This document shows, piece after piece, positions 26,900-36,476 of a stretch of DNA of 64,000 nt. Position 1 is the first letter of the stretch. Every line of letters starts with the position of its first letter. The notes under the pieces are model-generated. The model did no database searches and was not told the DNA's origin. It saw only the letters and a program-made list of their open reading frames with translations. This DNA comes from Ruegeria sp. 6PALISEP08 (lineage in GTDB: Bacteria; Pseudomonadota; Alphaproteobacteria; Rhodobacterales; Rhodobacteraceae): positions 1 to 64,000 of the forward strand of contig NZ_LGXZ01000014.1 of assembly GCF_001238295.1 (NCBI RefSeq), written 5' to 3'. Position numbers and translations under genes: made by a program.

Positions 26900-28012
26900 A
26901 TGACACTCGACACCATGGATTCAGACGGGTTGTGGCTTGGCCGCATTGAGCGCGCCGGGATCGGCCCTTGCGTTGTCACCTTGCGCGATGGGCGTGTTGT
27001 CGACATCACTGCAAAACCGGCGCCCACTGTGCGGGATATTCTGGAACGCGACGACGCGGTGGATTACGTGCGCTCAGCCAAGGGCCTTGATATCGGACCG
27101 TTGGATGCAGACCACCAATGGCTTGCCCCATGCGACTTGCAGGCCGTCAAAGCCTGCGGCGTCACCTTTGCAGGATCGATGGTGGAACGCGTGATCGAAG
27201 AACAGGCAGCGGGTGATCCATCCAAGGCCGAGGCAATCCGCACACGCATTGGCGACAGGATCGGCGAGAGCCTGTCAAACATCGTGCCCGGATCAGACGC
27301 CGCCGCGCAGGTCAAGGCCGCGCTGATCTCTGAGGGGCTTTGGAGCCCGTATCTCGAGGTTGGGATAGGCCCTGACGCCGAGGTGTTTTCAAAGGCGCAG
27401 GTTCTGTCATCGGTTGGATACGGCGCGGATATCGGGCTTCACCCGATCTCGACCTGGAACAATCCAGAACCCGAAATCGTATTGGCCATCACATCACAAG
27501 GTGAAATCAAGGGCGCTACACTGGGCAATGACGTCAACCTGCGCGATGTCGAAGGGCGTTCAGCACTGCTGCTGAGCAAGGCCAAGGACAACAACGCCTC
27601 TTGCGCGATCGGACCGATGATCCGGCTGTTTGACGAAATCTACTCACTGGACGACGTGCGTCAGGCTGAACTGACATTGACCGTCAACGGGCCGGACGGG
27701 TTTGTCCTGAACGGCCGCTCCTCCATGTCTCAGATCAGCCGCGATCCCATCGACCTTGTACTGCAGACGATCGGACGGCATCACCAATACCCTGACGGGA
27801 TCATGCTGTTTCTGGGCACGTTGTTTGCACCGACCCAGGACCGGGACACGCCCGGCGGTGGCTTTACCCATAAACTGGGCGATGTCGTCACAATTGCAAA
27901 TGACCAACTGGGAGCACTGACCAACGCGGTGCGACTGTCAACGGAATGCCCCGAATGGACATTTGGCGCGTCCCATCTGATGCGAAACCTGGCCCAACGT
28001 GGGCTTCTTTGA
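26900..28012 (+). CDS. FAH-superfamily protein, candidate 2-keto-3-deoxy-D-arabinonate dehydratase (AraD1-like)
   Basis: At 370 residues this is the longer kind of fumarylacetoacetate-hydrolase-fold protein. The metal site is suggested by NNPEPEIVLAI and GNDVNLRDVEGRSALLLSKAKDN, with LGTLFAPTQDRDTPGGGFTHKLGD near the end. Members of this group include 2-keto-3-deoxy-D-arabinonate dehydratases, which turn the pentose intermediate into alpha-ketoglutarate semialdehyde. That product would need the aldehyde dehydrogenase whose gene, immediately downstream, is reduced to a stub. A second FAH gene lies three genes on. The exact reaction is inferred from context. Confidence 0.75.
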   Translation: MTLDTMDSDGLWLGRIERAGIGPCVVTLRDGRVVDITAKPAPTVRDILERDDAVDYVRSAKGLDIGPLDADHQWLAPCDLQAVKACGVTFAGSMVERVIEEQAAGDPSKAEAIRTRIGDRIGESLSNIVPGSDAAAQVKAALISEGLWSPYLEVGIGPDAEVFSKAQVLSSVGYGADIGLHPISTWNNPEPEIVLAITSQGEIKGATLGNDVNLRDVEGRSALLLSKAKDNNASCAIGPMIRLFDEIYSLDDVRQAELTLTVNGPDGFVLNGRSSMSQISRDPIDLVLQTIGRHHQYPDGIMLFLGTLFAPTQDRDTPGGGFTHKLGDVVTIANDQLGALTNAVRLSTECPEWTFGASHLMRNLAQRGLL

Positions 28013-28022
28013 GAGAAATAGC

Positions 28023-28313
28023 ATGTTAACCGGAAAACGCCTGATGGCTGGTGAATGGGTAGGTTTGGGCCAGACTTTTGCGTCAGAGCTTGCGCCCGGA
28101 TTCAGCCGTGGCTTTGCCGCAGGCTTACCCGCGGTTGTCGGTGCCGCCATTCCGGCCAGAGAGAAAGCCTATACCACCTTCGGGTGGTCGACCCGCGCCA
28201 CGCTGGTACGCGAATTCGATGCAACATCCGTTGGCACCCATGCGATCAAACGCATTCGACGACCTGTTTGTTTGCAGGACATTCTAACCGACCTTCTGAC
28301 CGAAAAACTGTGA
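28023..28313 (+). pseudogene. Internally deleted alpha-ketoglutarate semialdehyde dehydrogenase remnant
   Basis: The 96-residue frame starts MLTGKRLMAGEWVGLGQTF, like the N-terminus of alpha-ketoglutarate semialdehyde dehydrogenases (MLTGKxxIAGEW...), and runs to about RATLVREF. It then jumps to ATSVGTHAIKRIRRPVCLQD, which matches the far C-terminal end of the same family (TSVGTxAIxRFxRPVCxQ). Roughly 400 residues, including the NAD site and catalytic Cys and Glu, are missing, yet the frame is kept. It is still in line within the operon. The junction lies near 28215-28225. Confidence 0.75.
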
Positions 28314-28319
28314 GGCCCC

Positions 28320-29072
28320 ATGACCACGACATCATCCAACCGGCTTGCCGGGAAAACGGTTCTGATCACGGCTGCCGGTCAGGGTATTGGCCGCGCGACT
28401 GCTGACCTTTTCGCCTCAGAAGGTGCGCATGTCTTTGCCAGCGACATAAATGACGCCACTCTTGCCGAGTTGAGCGAAATTGACAGGATCACTCCACTCA
28501 AACTGGATGTTTTGGATGCCGAAGCGGTACGGACGGCAACGTCTGACCTGCCCCATCTGGACGTCCTGTTTAACTGCGCGGGCTATGTTGCGGCAGGCTC
28601 GATCCTTGAATGCCCGGAACAAGACTGGGATTTCAGTTTTGATCTCAACGTCAAATCCATGTTCAGACTGATCCAACTGACCCTGCCCGGCATGTTGGAG
28701 AACGGCGGCGGGTCGATCATCAACATGTCATCTGTGGCCTCTTCGTTGAAAGGTGTGCCGAACCGGTTTGCCTATTGCGCGTCAAAGGCGGCTGTCATTG
28801 GTTTGACCAAGTCCGTGGCGGCTGATTTTGTGGCCCGGGGCATAAGGTGCAACGCCATTTGTCCGGGCACTGTCGACAGCCCCAGCCTGCATGACAGATT
28901 GCGCGCCACAGGCGACTATGATCAGGCGATGACCGATTTCATCGCGCGGCAACCGATGGGGCGGATTGGCAGCGCCGAGGAAATCGCTGAGTTGGCCCTG
29001 TACCTGGCCAGCGACGCCAGCAAATACACTACTGGCCAGCCATTTGCCATTGATGGCGGCTGGACGATCTGA
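28320..29072 (+). CDS. Short-chain dehydrogenase, candidate 2-keto-3-deoxy-L-fuconate dehydrogenase
   Basis: The 250-residue protein is a classical SDR: cofactor loop TAAGQGIGRAT near residue 20, an acidic residue after beta-2 (ASDIND) that favours NAD, NCAG, and the catalytic Ser and YCASK. A C-terminal PFAIDGGWTI is typical. In L-fucose and L-rhamnose routes such an SDR oxidises the 2-keto-3-deoxy acid at C4, giving the 2,4-diketo acid that an FAH-family hydrolase splits. That hydrolase is encoded next. Confidence 0.85.
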   Translation: MTTTSSNRLAGKTVLITAAGQGIGRATADLFASEGAHVFASDINDATLAELSEIDRITPLKLDVLDAEAVRTATSDLPHLDVLFNCAGYVAAGSILECPEQDWDFSFDLNVKSMFRLIQLTLPGMLENGGGSIINMSSVASSLKGVPNRFAYCASKAAVIGLTKSVAADFVARGIRCNAICPGTVDSPSLHDRLRATGDYDQAMTDFIARQPMGRIGSAEEIAELALYLASDASKYTTGQPFAIDGGWTI

Positions 29073-29091
29073 GCGACAAGGGAAATCACAT

Positions 29092-29934
29092 ATGAAACTG
29101 CTACGCTTTGGCCCGATGGGCGCAGAAAAACCCGGGCTGCTGGATGCTGACGGCGCGATCCGCGACCTCTCGGACGTGGTCGATGATATTGCAGGGGATG
29201 CGCTGGACGACGCCACACTGGCCCGACTGCGCAAGATTGACCCCACCAGCCTGGCCAAAGTAGAGGGCGATCCGCGCATCGGAGCCTGTGTCGCCCGGGT
29301 CGGCAAATTCATCTGCATCGGCCTGAACTATGCCGACCACGCGGCGGAAAGCGGAATGGAACTGCCGCAAGAGCCCGTCATCTTTTTCAAAGCGACCTCT
29401 GCCATTATCGGCCCCGATGACCCTGTGGAAATCCCGCGAGGATCTGTCAAAACCGATTGGGAAGTCGAACTGGGCGTGGTCATCGGAAAAGAGGCCAAAT
29501 ACGTTTCCGAAGCAGACGCCATGGACCACATTGCGGGCTATTGCGTGGTCAACGATCTGTCAGAACGCGACTTTCAACTGCATCGCTCAGGTCAATGGGT
29601 CAAAGGTAAGTCGGCAGACACATTTGGCCCGATCGGCCCTTGGCTGGTGACGCGCGATCACGTTACGGACCCGCAGAATTTGCCGATGTATCTTGAGGTG
29701 AACGGCCATCGATATCAGGACGGTTCGACCAAAACGATGCATTTTGGCGTGGCGACAGTTGTCTCGCACCTGTCTCAGTTCATGTCGTTGCAGCCCGGCG
29801 ATGTGATCTCAACCGGAACCCCTCCGGGCGTGGGCATGGGGCAAAATCCACCAACCTATTTGAAACCCGGCGACCGGATGGAGTTGGGGATTGAGGGGTT
29901 GGGTGTTCAGCGGCAAAATGTCGTTGCCGGATAA
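29092..29934 (+). CDS. FAH-family hydrolase, candidate 2,4-diketo-3-deoxy-L-fuconate hydrolase
   Basis: The 280-residue protein starts at ATG 29092 and has the FAH core: KFICIGLNYADHAAESG, the metal ligands in TDWEVELGVVIG, VVNDLSERDFQ and VSTGTP-like VISTGTPPGVGMG. This resembles 2,4-diketo-3-deoxy-L-rhamnonate/fuconate hydrolases (LRA6 type), which release pyruvate and L-lactate. It ends the catabolic operon. Isomerase or decarboxylase roles exist in this family but fit the operon less well. Confidence 0.85.
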   Translation: MKLLRFGPMGAEKPGLLDADGAIRDLSDVVDDIAGDALDDATLARLRKIDPTSLAKVEGDPRIGACVARVGKFICIGLNYADHAAESGMELPQEPVIFFKATSAIIGPDDPVEIPRGSVKTDWEVELGVVIGKEAKYVSEADAMDHIAGYCVVNDLSERDFQLHRSGQWVKGKSADTFGPIGPWLVTRDHVTDPQNLPMYLEVNGHRYQDGSTKTMHFGVATVVSHLSQFMSLQPGDVISTGTPPGVGMGQNPPTYLKPGDRMELGIEGLGVQRQNVVAG

Positions 29935-30048
29935 GGCAGGACCTCTAACTGTTCGACGAGATCGGATGTTTCAAGAGCTTTGAGAGCGGCATGGCAAAGT
30001 ACCGGTGTTGGCTGCAGATCTGCGGCCAATTTTCAAACAGTCCGGCTT

Positions 30049-30279
30049 CTATCCGCCTACGTACACTCCGCTTTTCGGCCGATAGAAAATCTTCTGGTCG
30101 TGAAGCCGCCCCAATAGGTCATGAATCCTGGTAAGAGCTTCTTCCCGTTCCCTCCTTTCCTGTTCGCTCTCATCCCGATCGGCATGTGACAGAGCGGTCT
30201 GAGCGCGACGGAGCGAGTTTTCAATTAAGTCGATATCATCGACAGACAGTTCGAACATGTCATTGTACAGTGGCAACAA
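30049..30279 (-). CDS. Small charged helical protein of unknown function
   Basis: The 76-residue product is strongly helical and charged. The middle (SLRRAQTALSHADRDESEQERREREEALTRIHDLLGRL) looks like a coiled coil, and the end reads YRPKSGVYVGG. I do not recognise the family. Codon use looks coding, but there is no clear domain. It is followed at a distance by another small gene on the same strand. Confidence 0.5.
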   Translation of the reverse strand: MLPLYNDMFELSVDDIDLIENSLRRAQTALSHADRDESEQERREREEALTRIHDLLGRLHDQKIFYRPKSGVYVGG

Positions 30280-30328
30280 AACCTCCTATGGATGCTGGAA
30301 ACTCAACACTCCTGGGAGTGATTACGCG

Positions 30329-30346
30329 GGCTTTGTGAACAAAGCC
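30329..30346 (-). terminator. Hairpin directly after a small minus-strand gene
   Basis: GGCTTTG, TGAA, CAAAGCC forms a perfect 7-bp stem that begins at the last base of the stop codon of the gene at 30346-30543. There is no U-run on the minus strand. It could protect or end the short message. Confidence 0.45.
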
Positions 30347-30543
30347 TAGTTTGGTCCTACAGCAACAAGAACGACATCAAGTTCACCCTCAAGGGCCTGT
30401 AACTTCCGAAGCTGGTCCTTCGGCAGATTGGCAGTATCGGCGTCAACTGCGGCAAACGCCACAAGCGGGCTTCCGATTTCCTCTTCAAGTTCCTTAACCA
30501 AGCTGAGTTTATCGGCCTCAAGCGTTGCAAGTGGATAAAGCAT
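30346..30543 (-). CDS. Small conserved-looking protein of unknown function
   Basis: The ATG at 30543 has AGGAG ahead of it; 65 residues result. The sequence LEADKLSLVKELEEEIGSPLVAFAAVD then a short helix (LPKDQLRKLQALEGEL) and a final beta strand (DVVLVAVGP) look like a small alpha/beta fold. I do not recognise it. The good ribosome site and balanced composition support it as real. Confidence 0.5.
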   Translation of the reverse strand: MLYPLATLEADKLSLVKELEEEIGSPLVAFAAVDADTANLPKDQLRKLQALEGELDVVLVAVGPN

Positions 30544-31800
30544 AGCAATCTCCTGTCTCAAGATGTTTGGAACCATAGCCGATTTTCATCGGATTGAGAG
30601 CATAATTGGGGAATGCCAGTTTCCAGATGGCGCATCCAAGACGTTCATCCGTTTCTTTCCGGCAGATTGATTTCTGCGCGATGATACGATGCACCCAACA
30701 AAGAAGTCCTGCGTAGGATGCCCTGCAATTGCAGGAAAGGTGGCGAGAAGTTTAGTGGGCAGGAGGCAAAGACATACTCAACACGAGCGCCCAGTCCACA
30801 GGGAGGATAAAGAAAATGGCCCCCAAGCAAAAAATTTGCGTTGTCCAATCAAGCTAATAGTACCCAAGTTTCTGGTGCGAGTATCAGTGAAGCGGCAAGA
30901 CAGCCTTACCTCTCAACCCACAAAACTTGTAATCCCGGAAAAGGTGTGGGTCCGCAAATGATGATTGAGACATCAAGGTCGCATTCTTCAATTTATCCAC
31001 CCAAATGAGAAAGGATATTGTCGCCGTTCCTACATCGTTTCTTCGACTGTAGAAACATGATGAAAGAACATCAGGCTTTAGGCCCGGCACATTCTGCCAC
31101 CGGGTTGCATTGACGCAGCGAATGAGCCACACGTCTTCGCAATTAGAATGTAAGATATTGTATATTATAAGATTCTTTTTCCTCATTATAAAACGTACCC
31201 CCAGTCGCACCCCCAAGCATGTCTTAAAGCCGCGCTTTTTGCGGTCAAGCTGGAGTTCATTTGAGCCGGAACTTGTGTGAAAGCGCATCGGTTTTTGGGT
31301 ACGTTGCCAGTGTGCGTTTTGCTCCATTCGCCAAATACGTTGACCTCGGGAAATAAATTGTCTTCGGCAAAGTAAATTCGTCGACAACTCATGCCAACCT
31401 CCGATGGTAGTGAGATTGATCATTGAGAAGCAAGCCATCGATTTCGCAGTCGTGAACGTCTGCAAATCGTGACAAAGTGGACACCCATCAAATGCCGACG
31501 AAGGTCTGTTCAGAGCCCAAACGTACCATTGCTGCGGACAGTACCAAGGTCGCCAAGGTGCAGAAAGCTGACTTTGCAAAGTCCTGCGATATAGATTCCG
31601 TTTTCTTACCGTTTGTTCACGGTGCAGCAATTTCGCTACGGAAATGAAGACATCGCAAGAATCTCATGGCCTTACTGGGCTTGACGGAGGAGGGCGCGGT
31701 CAACTTGCCATTGCCCAACAGGGTCGCGCCCCCAGCCAAGATAGCCTGAAGAGCAAAAACCTATTAGACTGGAGTCATTTCAACTGTCCAAGAGGCAGTC
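30544..31800. other. 1.26 kb region without a convincing gene
   Basis: This stretch is AT-richer than its surroundings and has no frame with recognisable protein features. A 248-codon minus-strand frame at 30884-31630 is rich in Cys, Trp and Arg and looks accidental. A pair of GGGGGT runs near 31186-31207 on the minus strand (TTGGGGGTGCGACTGGGGGT) resembles the leader just upstream of the integrase gene ending at 45484. It may be the scar of a lost element. Confidence 0.45.
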
Positions 31801-34800
31801 ATGTCTCATAACGTCGGTGAGTGGCTCGAACAATTGGGCCTTGGCGAATACAGTGAATCCTTCGCCAAAAACAGGATCAAATTTGAGCACCTACCATACC
31901 TCGGTGAAGATGATTTAATCGAACTAGGTGTTGCAGCCATGGGCGATCGCAAGTCGTTGTCGCGCGCCATCGCTGCTCTTGTTGAAAAAAGAGCTGAACC
32001 GTCAGAAACCACGAGCTTAGGAATTAGGTCAACGTCCATGCGCACGGCTGATGCCGAGCGACGACAACTGACTGTAGTGTTTTGCGATTTGGTCGACTCG
32101 ACCGCACTCTCACAAAAGTTAGATCCAGAAGACCTGCATGATGTTATGCGACAGTATCAGGACACAGTCGCCGGCATGGTTGCCCGTTTCGACGGCCATG
32201 TTGCCAAGTTTCTCGGCGATGGAGTGCTCGCTTTCTTTGGCTGGCCGCGTGCATATGAGGACCAAGCGGAGCGTGCTGTTCGCGCAGGAATGGCTGTCAC
32301 AAAAGCGGTGCAATCTTTAAAAAATGACACCGAACAGGCACTTGCGGCCCGAGTCGGGGTGGCCACCGGACAGGTCGTAATCGGCGACATAGTAGGGGAA
32401 ACCACGACAGAAAAGGATGCCGTTGTCGGTGAAACTCCTAACCTAGCTGCCCGGGTGCTAAATGTGGCTTTGCCAGGCCAAGTGGTGACAGATGCCTTTA
32501 CCCACAAACTAATCGGGGGTGCGCTGGAATTTGAAGCACTTGGGGCACACCGACTCAAAGGATTTGAAAAACCCGTTGTGACCTGGCGGGTTGTCGGTGA
32601 GCCTGCGGCAGAGACTCGGTTTAAGTCAGCACACACCGGTACTCTCAGTCCAATTGTCGGGCGCAAGCATGAAATAGAACTGTTAAACCGTGCTTGGCAG
32701 TTGAGCCGGGAAGGTACAAGTCAGGTTGTCTTGATAAGCGGAGAGCCCGGGATAGGGAAATCCCGATTGTTAGAAGCAATGCGCGTAGAGTTAAACGAAA
32801 CGGACTACGCACGCATCACAATCAGCTGCTCACCCTATCATACAACTAGTCCATTTTATCCTCTTATCGTCCACTTGGAGCACGTTCTGCGATTTGACCG
32901 CGATGATGGAGCCAATGGCAAGTTGGCAAAACTGGAAGGAGCTCTTAAGGGTCTAAACTTACCGTTGAATGAAGTGACACCATTGCTAGCCTCATTATTG
33001 TCGATTCCGCTTCCTGACGACAGGTATCCGCCAACAAGACAGGCACCGCCGCAGCAAAAATTGCAGACGATGAACGCAATCGTTGCTTGGCTCTTGGACG
33101 AGGCCAGTCAAAGACCGGTCATTTTGGCTTGGGAAGACTTGCATTGGGCGGACCCGTCAACATTGGAATTGTTGGCGCTCCAACTCGAAAAATCTACAAC
33201 CGCTCCAATCCTCAATATCCTCACCTATCGCCCGGAATTTCAACCGCACTGGCCAAGTCACCGTTGCACGCGCCCAATTATCCTTGATCGTTTGAAGAGA
33301 ACTGAAGTCGAAAGCCTGATAAAATTGCAAACCGGAGGAGAAGAACTGCCTCAGGAATTGGTCGAGCATATCGTAGGCAAGACTGACGGAGTGCCACTCT
33401 TTGTCGAAGAACTTACCAAAGTACTGTTGGAAACGAGTTTCGTGCGAAAGCGAAATGGACGTTTCGAGTTAAATGGCCAGCTGTCGGATACAGCTGTCCC
33501 AGCGACGTTGCAGGGCTCCCTCATGGCGAGATTGGACCGGTCTCCCAAATTACGACTGATAGCGCAATTTGGTGCCGTACTTGGTCGAGAATTCGACTAT
33601 GAAATGTTGTTGGCTGTTTCTTCAATTGAAGAAACAGAACTGCAACAAGGATTGGCTCAACTCGTGGCCGCTGGGCTGCTTCAACAAAGGGGAAGACCGC
33701 CTTACGCGAAGTATGTATTTAAGCATGCGCTGGTCCGTGACACGGCGTATGCATCTTTGCTGAAGGCGAAGCGGCGACGATTGCACGCACTTTCAGCGGA
33801 AGTGATCAAAACGATGCGTCCAGAGATTGCGGACAAAAGGCCAGAAACATTGGCCTACCATCTTTTAGAAGCAGGCAATCATGAAGCCTCGATTAAGTTC
33901 TGGCTCAAAGCCGGTGAGAAAGCGATAGCTCGTTCTTCAAACGTGGAGGCTATTGCGCATTTTAACATGGGGTTGAAATTGGTTCCCGCCATTGATCATC
34001 CAACCAGAAAGATGGAGGTTGAGTTAGAGCTACAATCCAAGTTGGCTGTCCCTCTGACATTCTCAAAGGGCTGGACAGCGCCGGAAGTGAGGAGGGCGTA
34101 TCAGCGAGCGCGCAAACTTTGTGGCCGGCTCGGCCGAACGGAAGACTTGTTCCCAATTCTGAGAGGGTATTGGAACTATCGCCTCTCCAGAGGAGAACAC
34201 CGACACGCCTTGAGCCTTGCAGAGAAGCTGGGTTCTCTCGCTAAACAAGAGGGCAATGCGCAGCGGCGTGCACTTGGGCACAGAGTGCTCGGCACGAGCC
34301 TATTCTTCGTAGGCCAATCCAAGGAAGCTGCGAAACACCTTCAAGCGGGTATAGAAATTGACGACGCTCTTTGCGAACGGCAACGTCGGGAAGAAGTTGC
34401 GATTCATGGCGATAGCGCTGGTGTTATTTGTAGGTTGTACTCAGCCTGGAATTTGTGGTTGAGCGGGTTCCCAGACAGTGCCATCCATATGGCAGACGAA
34501 GGGCTCTCTTTCAGCCAAGATCTGTCGGTCAGCCATTGTGTCGGTTGGGCGCTGAGCTTCAAGGCTGTTATTCTCAATCATCGCAGGGAGTTCGCGGCTT
34601 CTCTGTCCGCATCTGAAGCGGCCGTCACGCACGCCCGGAAACATGGTCTAGCGGCTTGGCTTGCCTTTGGAGGAATGTGCCGGGGCCGCGCTCTATGTGG
34701 GTTGGGAGAGTATGAGGAGGGTTTGGACCAGTTGAGAACCGGGCTGAAAAAATGGCACGAAACGGGCGCGGGGCTTGGTGATACTCAATGGCTTGCTTTC

Positions 34801-35172
34801 CTTTCTGCAAGCTGCATTGACGCATGCCACTTTGACTCGGCATGGGCTGCTATAAAAGAAGCCAAAGCTATTAAATCTTCAAACCAAGAACGCTTTTACC
34901 TTGCTGAGCTGGACCGGCTAAAAGGCATCCTACACTTAGAATCTAGTGACATTGCTAGCGCGGAACTTCAGTTTCAAAAGGCGATTGATCGAGCGCGCGC
35001 GCAACATGCAAAATCACTGGAGTTACGAGCAGCTACCAGTCTTGCTTCACTGTGGCGAGACCAAAACTGCGAGTCCCGGGCAAGATCACTACTGGCACCA
35101 ATTTGCAGCTGGTTTTCTGAAGGCTTTGAGACACCTGATTTTTTGGACGCCAATGCTCTACTCAAACAGTAA
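31801..35172 (+). CDS. SAM domain-adenylate cyclase-AAA ATPase-TPR regulatory protein
   Basis: The 1,123-residue protein begins with a SAM domain (1-60, VGEWLEQLGLGEYSESFAKN) that can mediate self-assembly. A class III cyclase domain follows (about 88-265): metal Asp in VVFCDLVDST (near 96) and KFLGDGVLAFFGWPR (near 140), then VGETPNLAARV. An ATPase domain carries GEPGIGKS (314-321) and AWEDLHWADPS. The last 450 residues are TPR-like helices. The layout is found in many proteobacterial cyclases of unknown signal. Codon use is visibly AT-richer than neighbouring operons, and the gene stands alone between two sparse regions, so transfer is likely. Confidence 0.88.
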   Translation: MSHNVGEWLEQLGLGEYSESFAKNRIKFEHLPYLGEDDLIELGVAAMGDRKSLSRAIAALVEKRAEPSETTSLGIRSTSMRTADAERRQLTVVFCDLVDSTALSQKLDPEDLHDVMRQYQDTVAGMVARFDGHVAKFLGDGVLAFFGWPRAYEDQAERAVRAGMAVTKAVQSLKNDTEQALAARVGVATGQVVIGDIVGETTTEKDAVVGETPNLAARVLNVALPGQVVTDAFTHKLIGGALEFEALGAHRLKGFEKPVVTWRVVGEPAAETRFKSAHTGTLSPIVGRKHEIELLNRAWQLSREGTSQVVLISGEPGIGKSRLLEAMRVELNETDYARITISCSPYHTTSPFYPLIVHLEHVLRFDRDDGANGKLAKLEGALKGLNLPLNEVTPLLASLLSIPLPDDRYPPTRQAPPQQKLQTMNAIVAWLLDEASQRPVILAWEDLHWADPSTLELLALQLEKSTTAPILNILTYRPEFQPHWPSHRCTRPIILDRLKRTEVESLIKLQTGGEELPQELVEHIVGKTDGVPLFVEELTKVLLETSFVRKRNGRFELNGQLSDTAVPATLQGSLMARLDRSPKLRLIAQFGAVLGREFDYEMLLAVSSIEETELQQGLAQLVAAGLLQQRGRPPYAKYVFKHALVRDTAYASLLKAKRRRLHALSAEVIKTMRPEIADKRPETLAYHLLEAGNHEASIKFWLKAGEKAIARSSNVEAIAHFNMGLKLVPAIDHPTRKMEVELELQSKLAVPLTFSKGWTAPEVRRAYQRARKLCGRLGRTEDLFPILRGYWNYRLSRGEHRHALSLAEKLGSLAKQEGNAQRRALGHRVLGTSLFFVGQSKEAAKHLQAGIEIDDALCERQRREEVAIHGDSAGVICRLYSAWNLWLSGFPDSAIHMADEGLSFSQDLSVSHCVGWALSFKAVILNHRREFAASLSASEAAVTHARKHGLAAWLAFGGMCRGRALCGLGEYEEGLDQLRTGLKKWHETGAGLGDTQWLAFLSASCIDACHFDSAWAAIKEAKAIKSSNQERFYLAELDRLKGILHLESSDIASAELQFQKAIDRARAQHAKSLELRAATSLASLWRDQNCESRARSLLAPICSWFSEGFETPDFLDANALLKQ

Positions 35173-35454
35173 AGCACGTCCCTTCGTTGCGGGCGTGGCG
35201 AACGTTTCCAAGCGACGGTTTCTGTATCATTTCTTGGTTTTTGTACGGCAGGTTTATCCGCTTTGATCCCGTTGAAGATACATTGAGTGAAGGTCGCCTT
35301 TGGGCTGACTACGGTCCTTTGAAGTAACAATGCGGATGTCCGCAAAGTCCGCATAGTGGTCGTTCATGCCGAGTGCGGCGAATGACTGCTCTGAGCCCTG
35401 AGCGGTCATAAACAAACAACGTTTACTGAGGCCAAGTCGGAAAAGGCTAAAGGT

Positions 35455-36201
35455 TCAGTATCGGAAGCGAAGGCCTACACCAAATCCTTCGTCAAAAGAT
35501 CGGTTGCCACCAATTCCCAGAAGCGCTTCGCCGTAGACTGCGATGCCTTCGTTGATGTTGTATCCGATCTGGACTTCTGCAGAGCCAGACCATGCATCTT
35601 CTTCCCAATCATATGGGACTTTCAAATCCAACTTGGCCCAGTAGTCGGTTGCGAAGGGTTGTAGCGCGATTAACCTGAGCGCCGTCTGGCTGATGTCGGT
35701 ATCGCCATTGTAGTCAAAGAAATGCTGTACCAAGGGGATAAGTGAAAGACCAGTATCTTGGTTTCCAAAGGCGACCCCGACGAACGGTCCGAGCTGATCT
35801 GAACCTGTCCCAATGCCTTGGTCATCATTGCTAAACTCAACTATCCAGTCGAGGCCCACCGCCGCGCGGTACCCCCAAGTCTCATTGAGCAAGCCCTCCG
35901 TTGGGAAGTATATCAATTTAACGAGCGCCTTTTCCCAGTCGCTGGAAGACATCCCATTTGCTGATACATTGTTGTAGTGAAGCTCGTATTTGATCTTCAA
36001 ATTGTCTAGCGCCATGAAGGCGCCATCAATGAAATAGTCTGTTTTTTCACCGCTATTTCCGTCAGTATGCTGAATTCTGAGATCTGTGTTCCGACCTTTT
36101 GAAAGTGGGTTAGAGGCGTTTTCGGCAGCTGCCCCACTTTGAGAAAGGGAGAAGGCCAGAATGCAGGCGGCACTGGTTTTCCGAAATATTGAACTCTTCA
36201 T
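35455..36201 (-). CDS. Outer-membrane beta-barrel-like protein
   Basis: The 248-residue product has a signal peptide (ending near SGAAAEN) and a mature part of alternating strands rich in Gly, Asp, Tyr and Phe, ending GVGLRFRY. A C-terminal aromatic residue after alternating hydrophobics is typical of outer-membrane barrels inserted by BamA. The relatedness to a known porin family is unclear, and transport cannot be assumed. The upstream gap contains intergenic repeat-like sequence. Confidence 0.65.
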   Translation of the reverse strand: MKSSIFRKTSAACILAFSLSQSGAAAENASNPLSKGRNTDLRIQHTDGNSGEKTDYFIDGAFMALDNLKIKYELHYNNVSANGMSSSDWEKALVKLIYFPTEGLLNETWGYRAAVGLDWIVEFSNDDQGIGTGSDQLGPFVGVAFGNQDTGLSLIPLVQHFFDYNGDTDISQTALRLIALQPFATDYWAKLDLKVPYDWEEDAWSGSAEVQIGYNINEGIAVYGEALLGIGGNRSFDEGFGVGLRFRY

Positions 36202-36476
36202 TTTGGTCGCTTTTGAACCTCCTCCAGAAATAGGGTCGGCATAGCCAGAAGGATATGTACGCCGACGTTATGTCGATATCACTAATACGCTACAATGGGC
36301 AAAGCCGCTTTGTCCGCAACTCGGCCGTAGGTCCTGTTCAAACCGATGACTGGTTCCAGTCGCACTATGGGCATTCGACAATGGCGCTCAGATTGCCGCG
36401 TCGACCCGGCGCGCTTCTGGGTTTGAAATCGGAACTCTGCTAAGTCCCCAAGAGCAGCGCAACAAAGGAGCACATC

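Noticed and set aside
30884..31630. 248-codon minus-strand open frame
   Set aside because: Rich in Cys, Trp, His and Arg with no domain-like pattern and no ribosome site; appears to be chance in an AT-rich gap.
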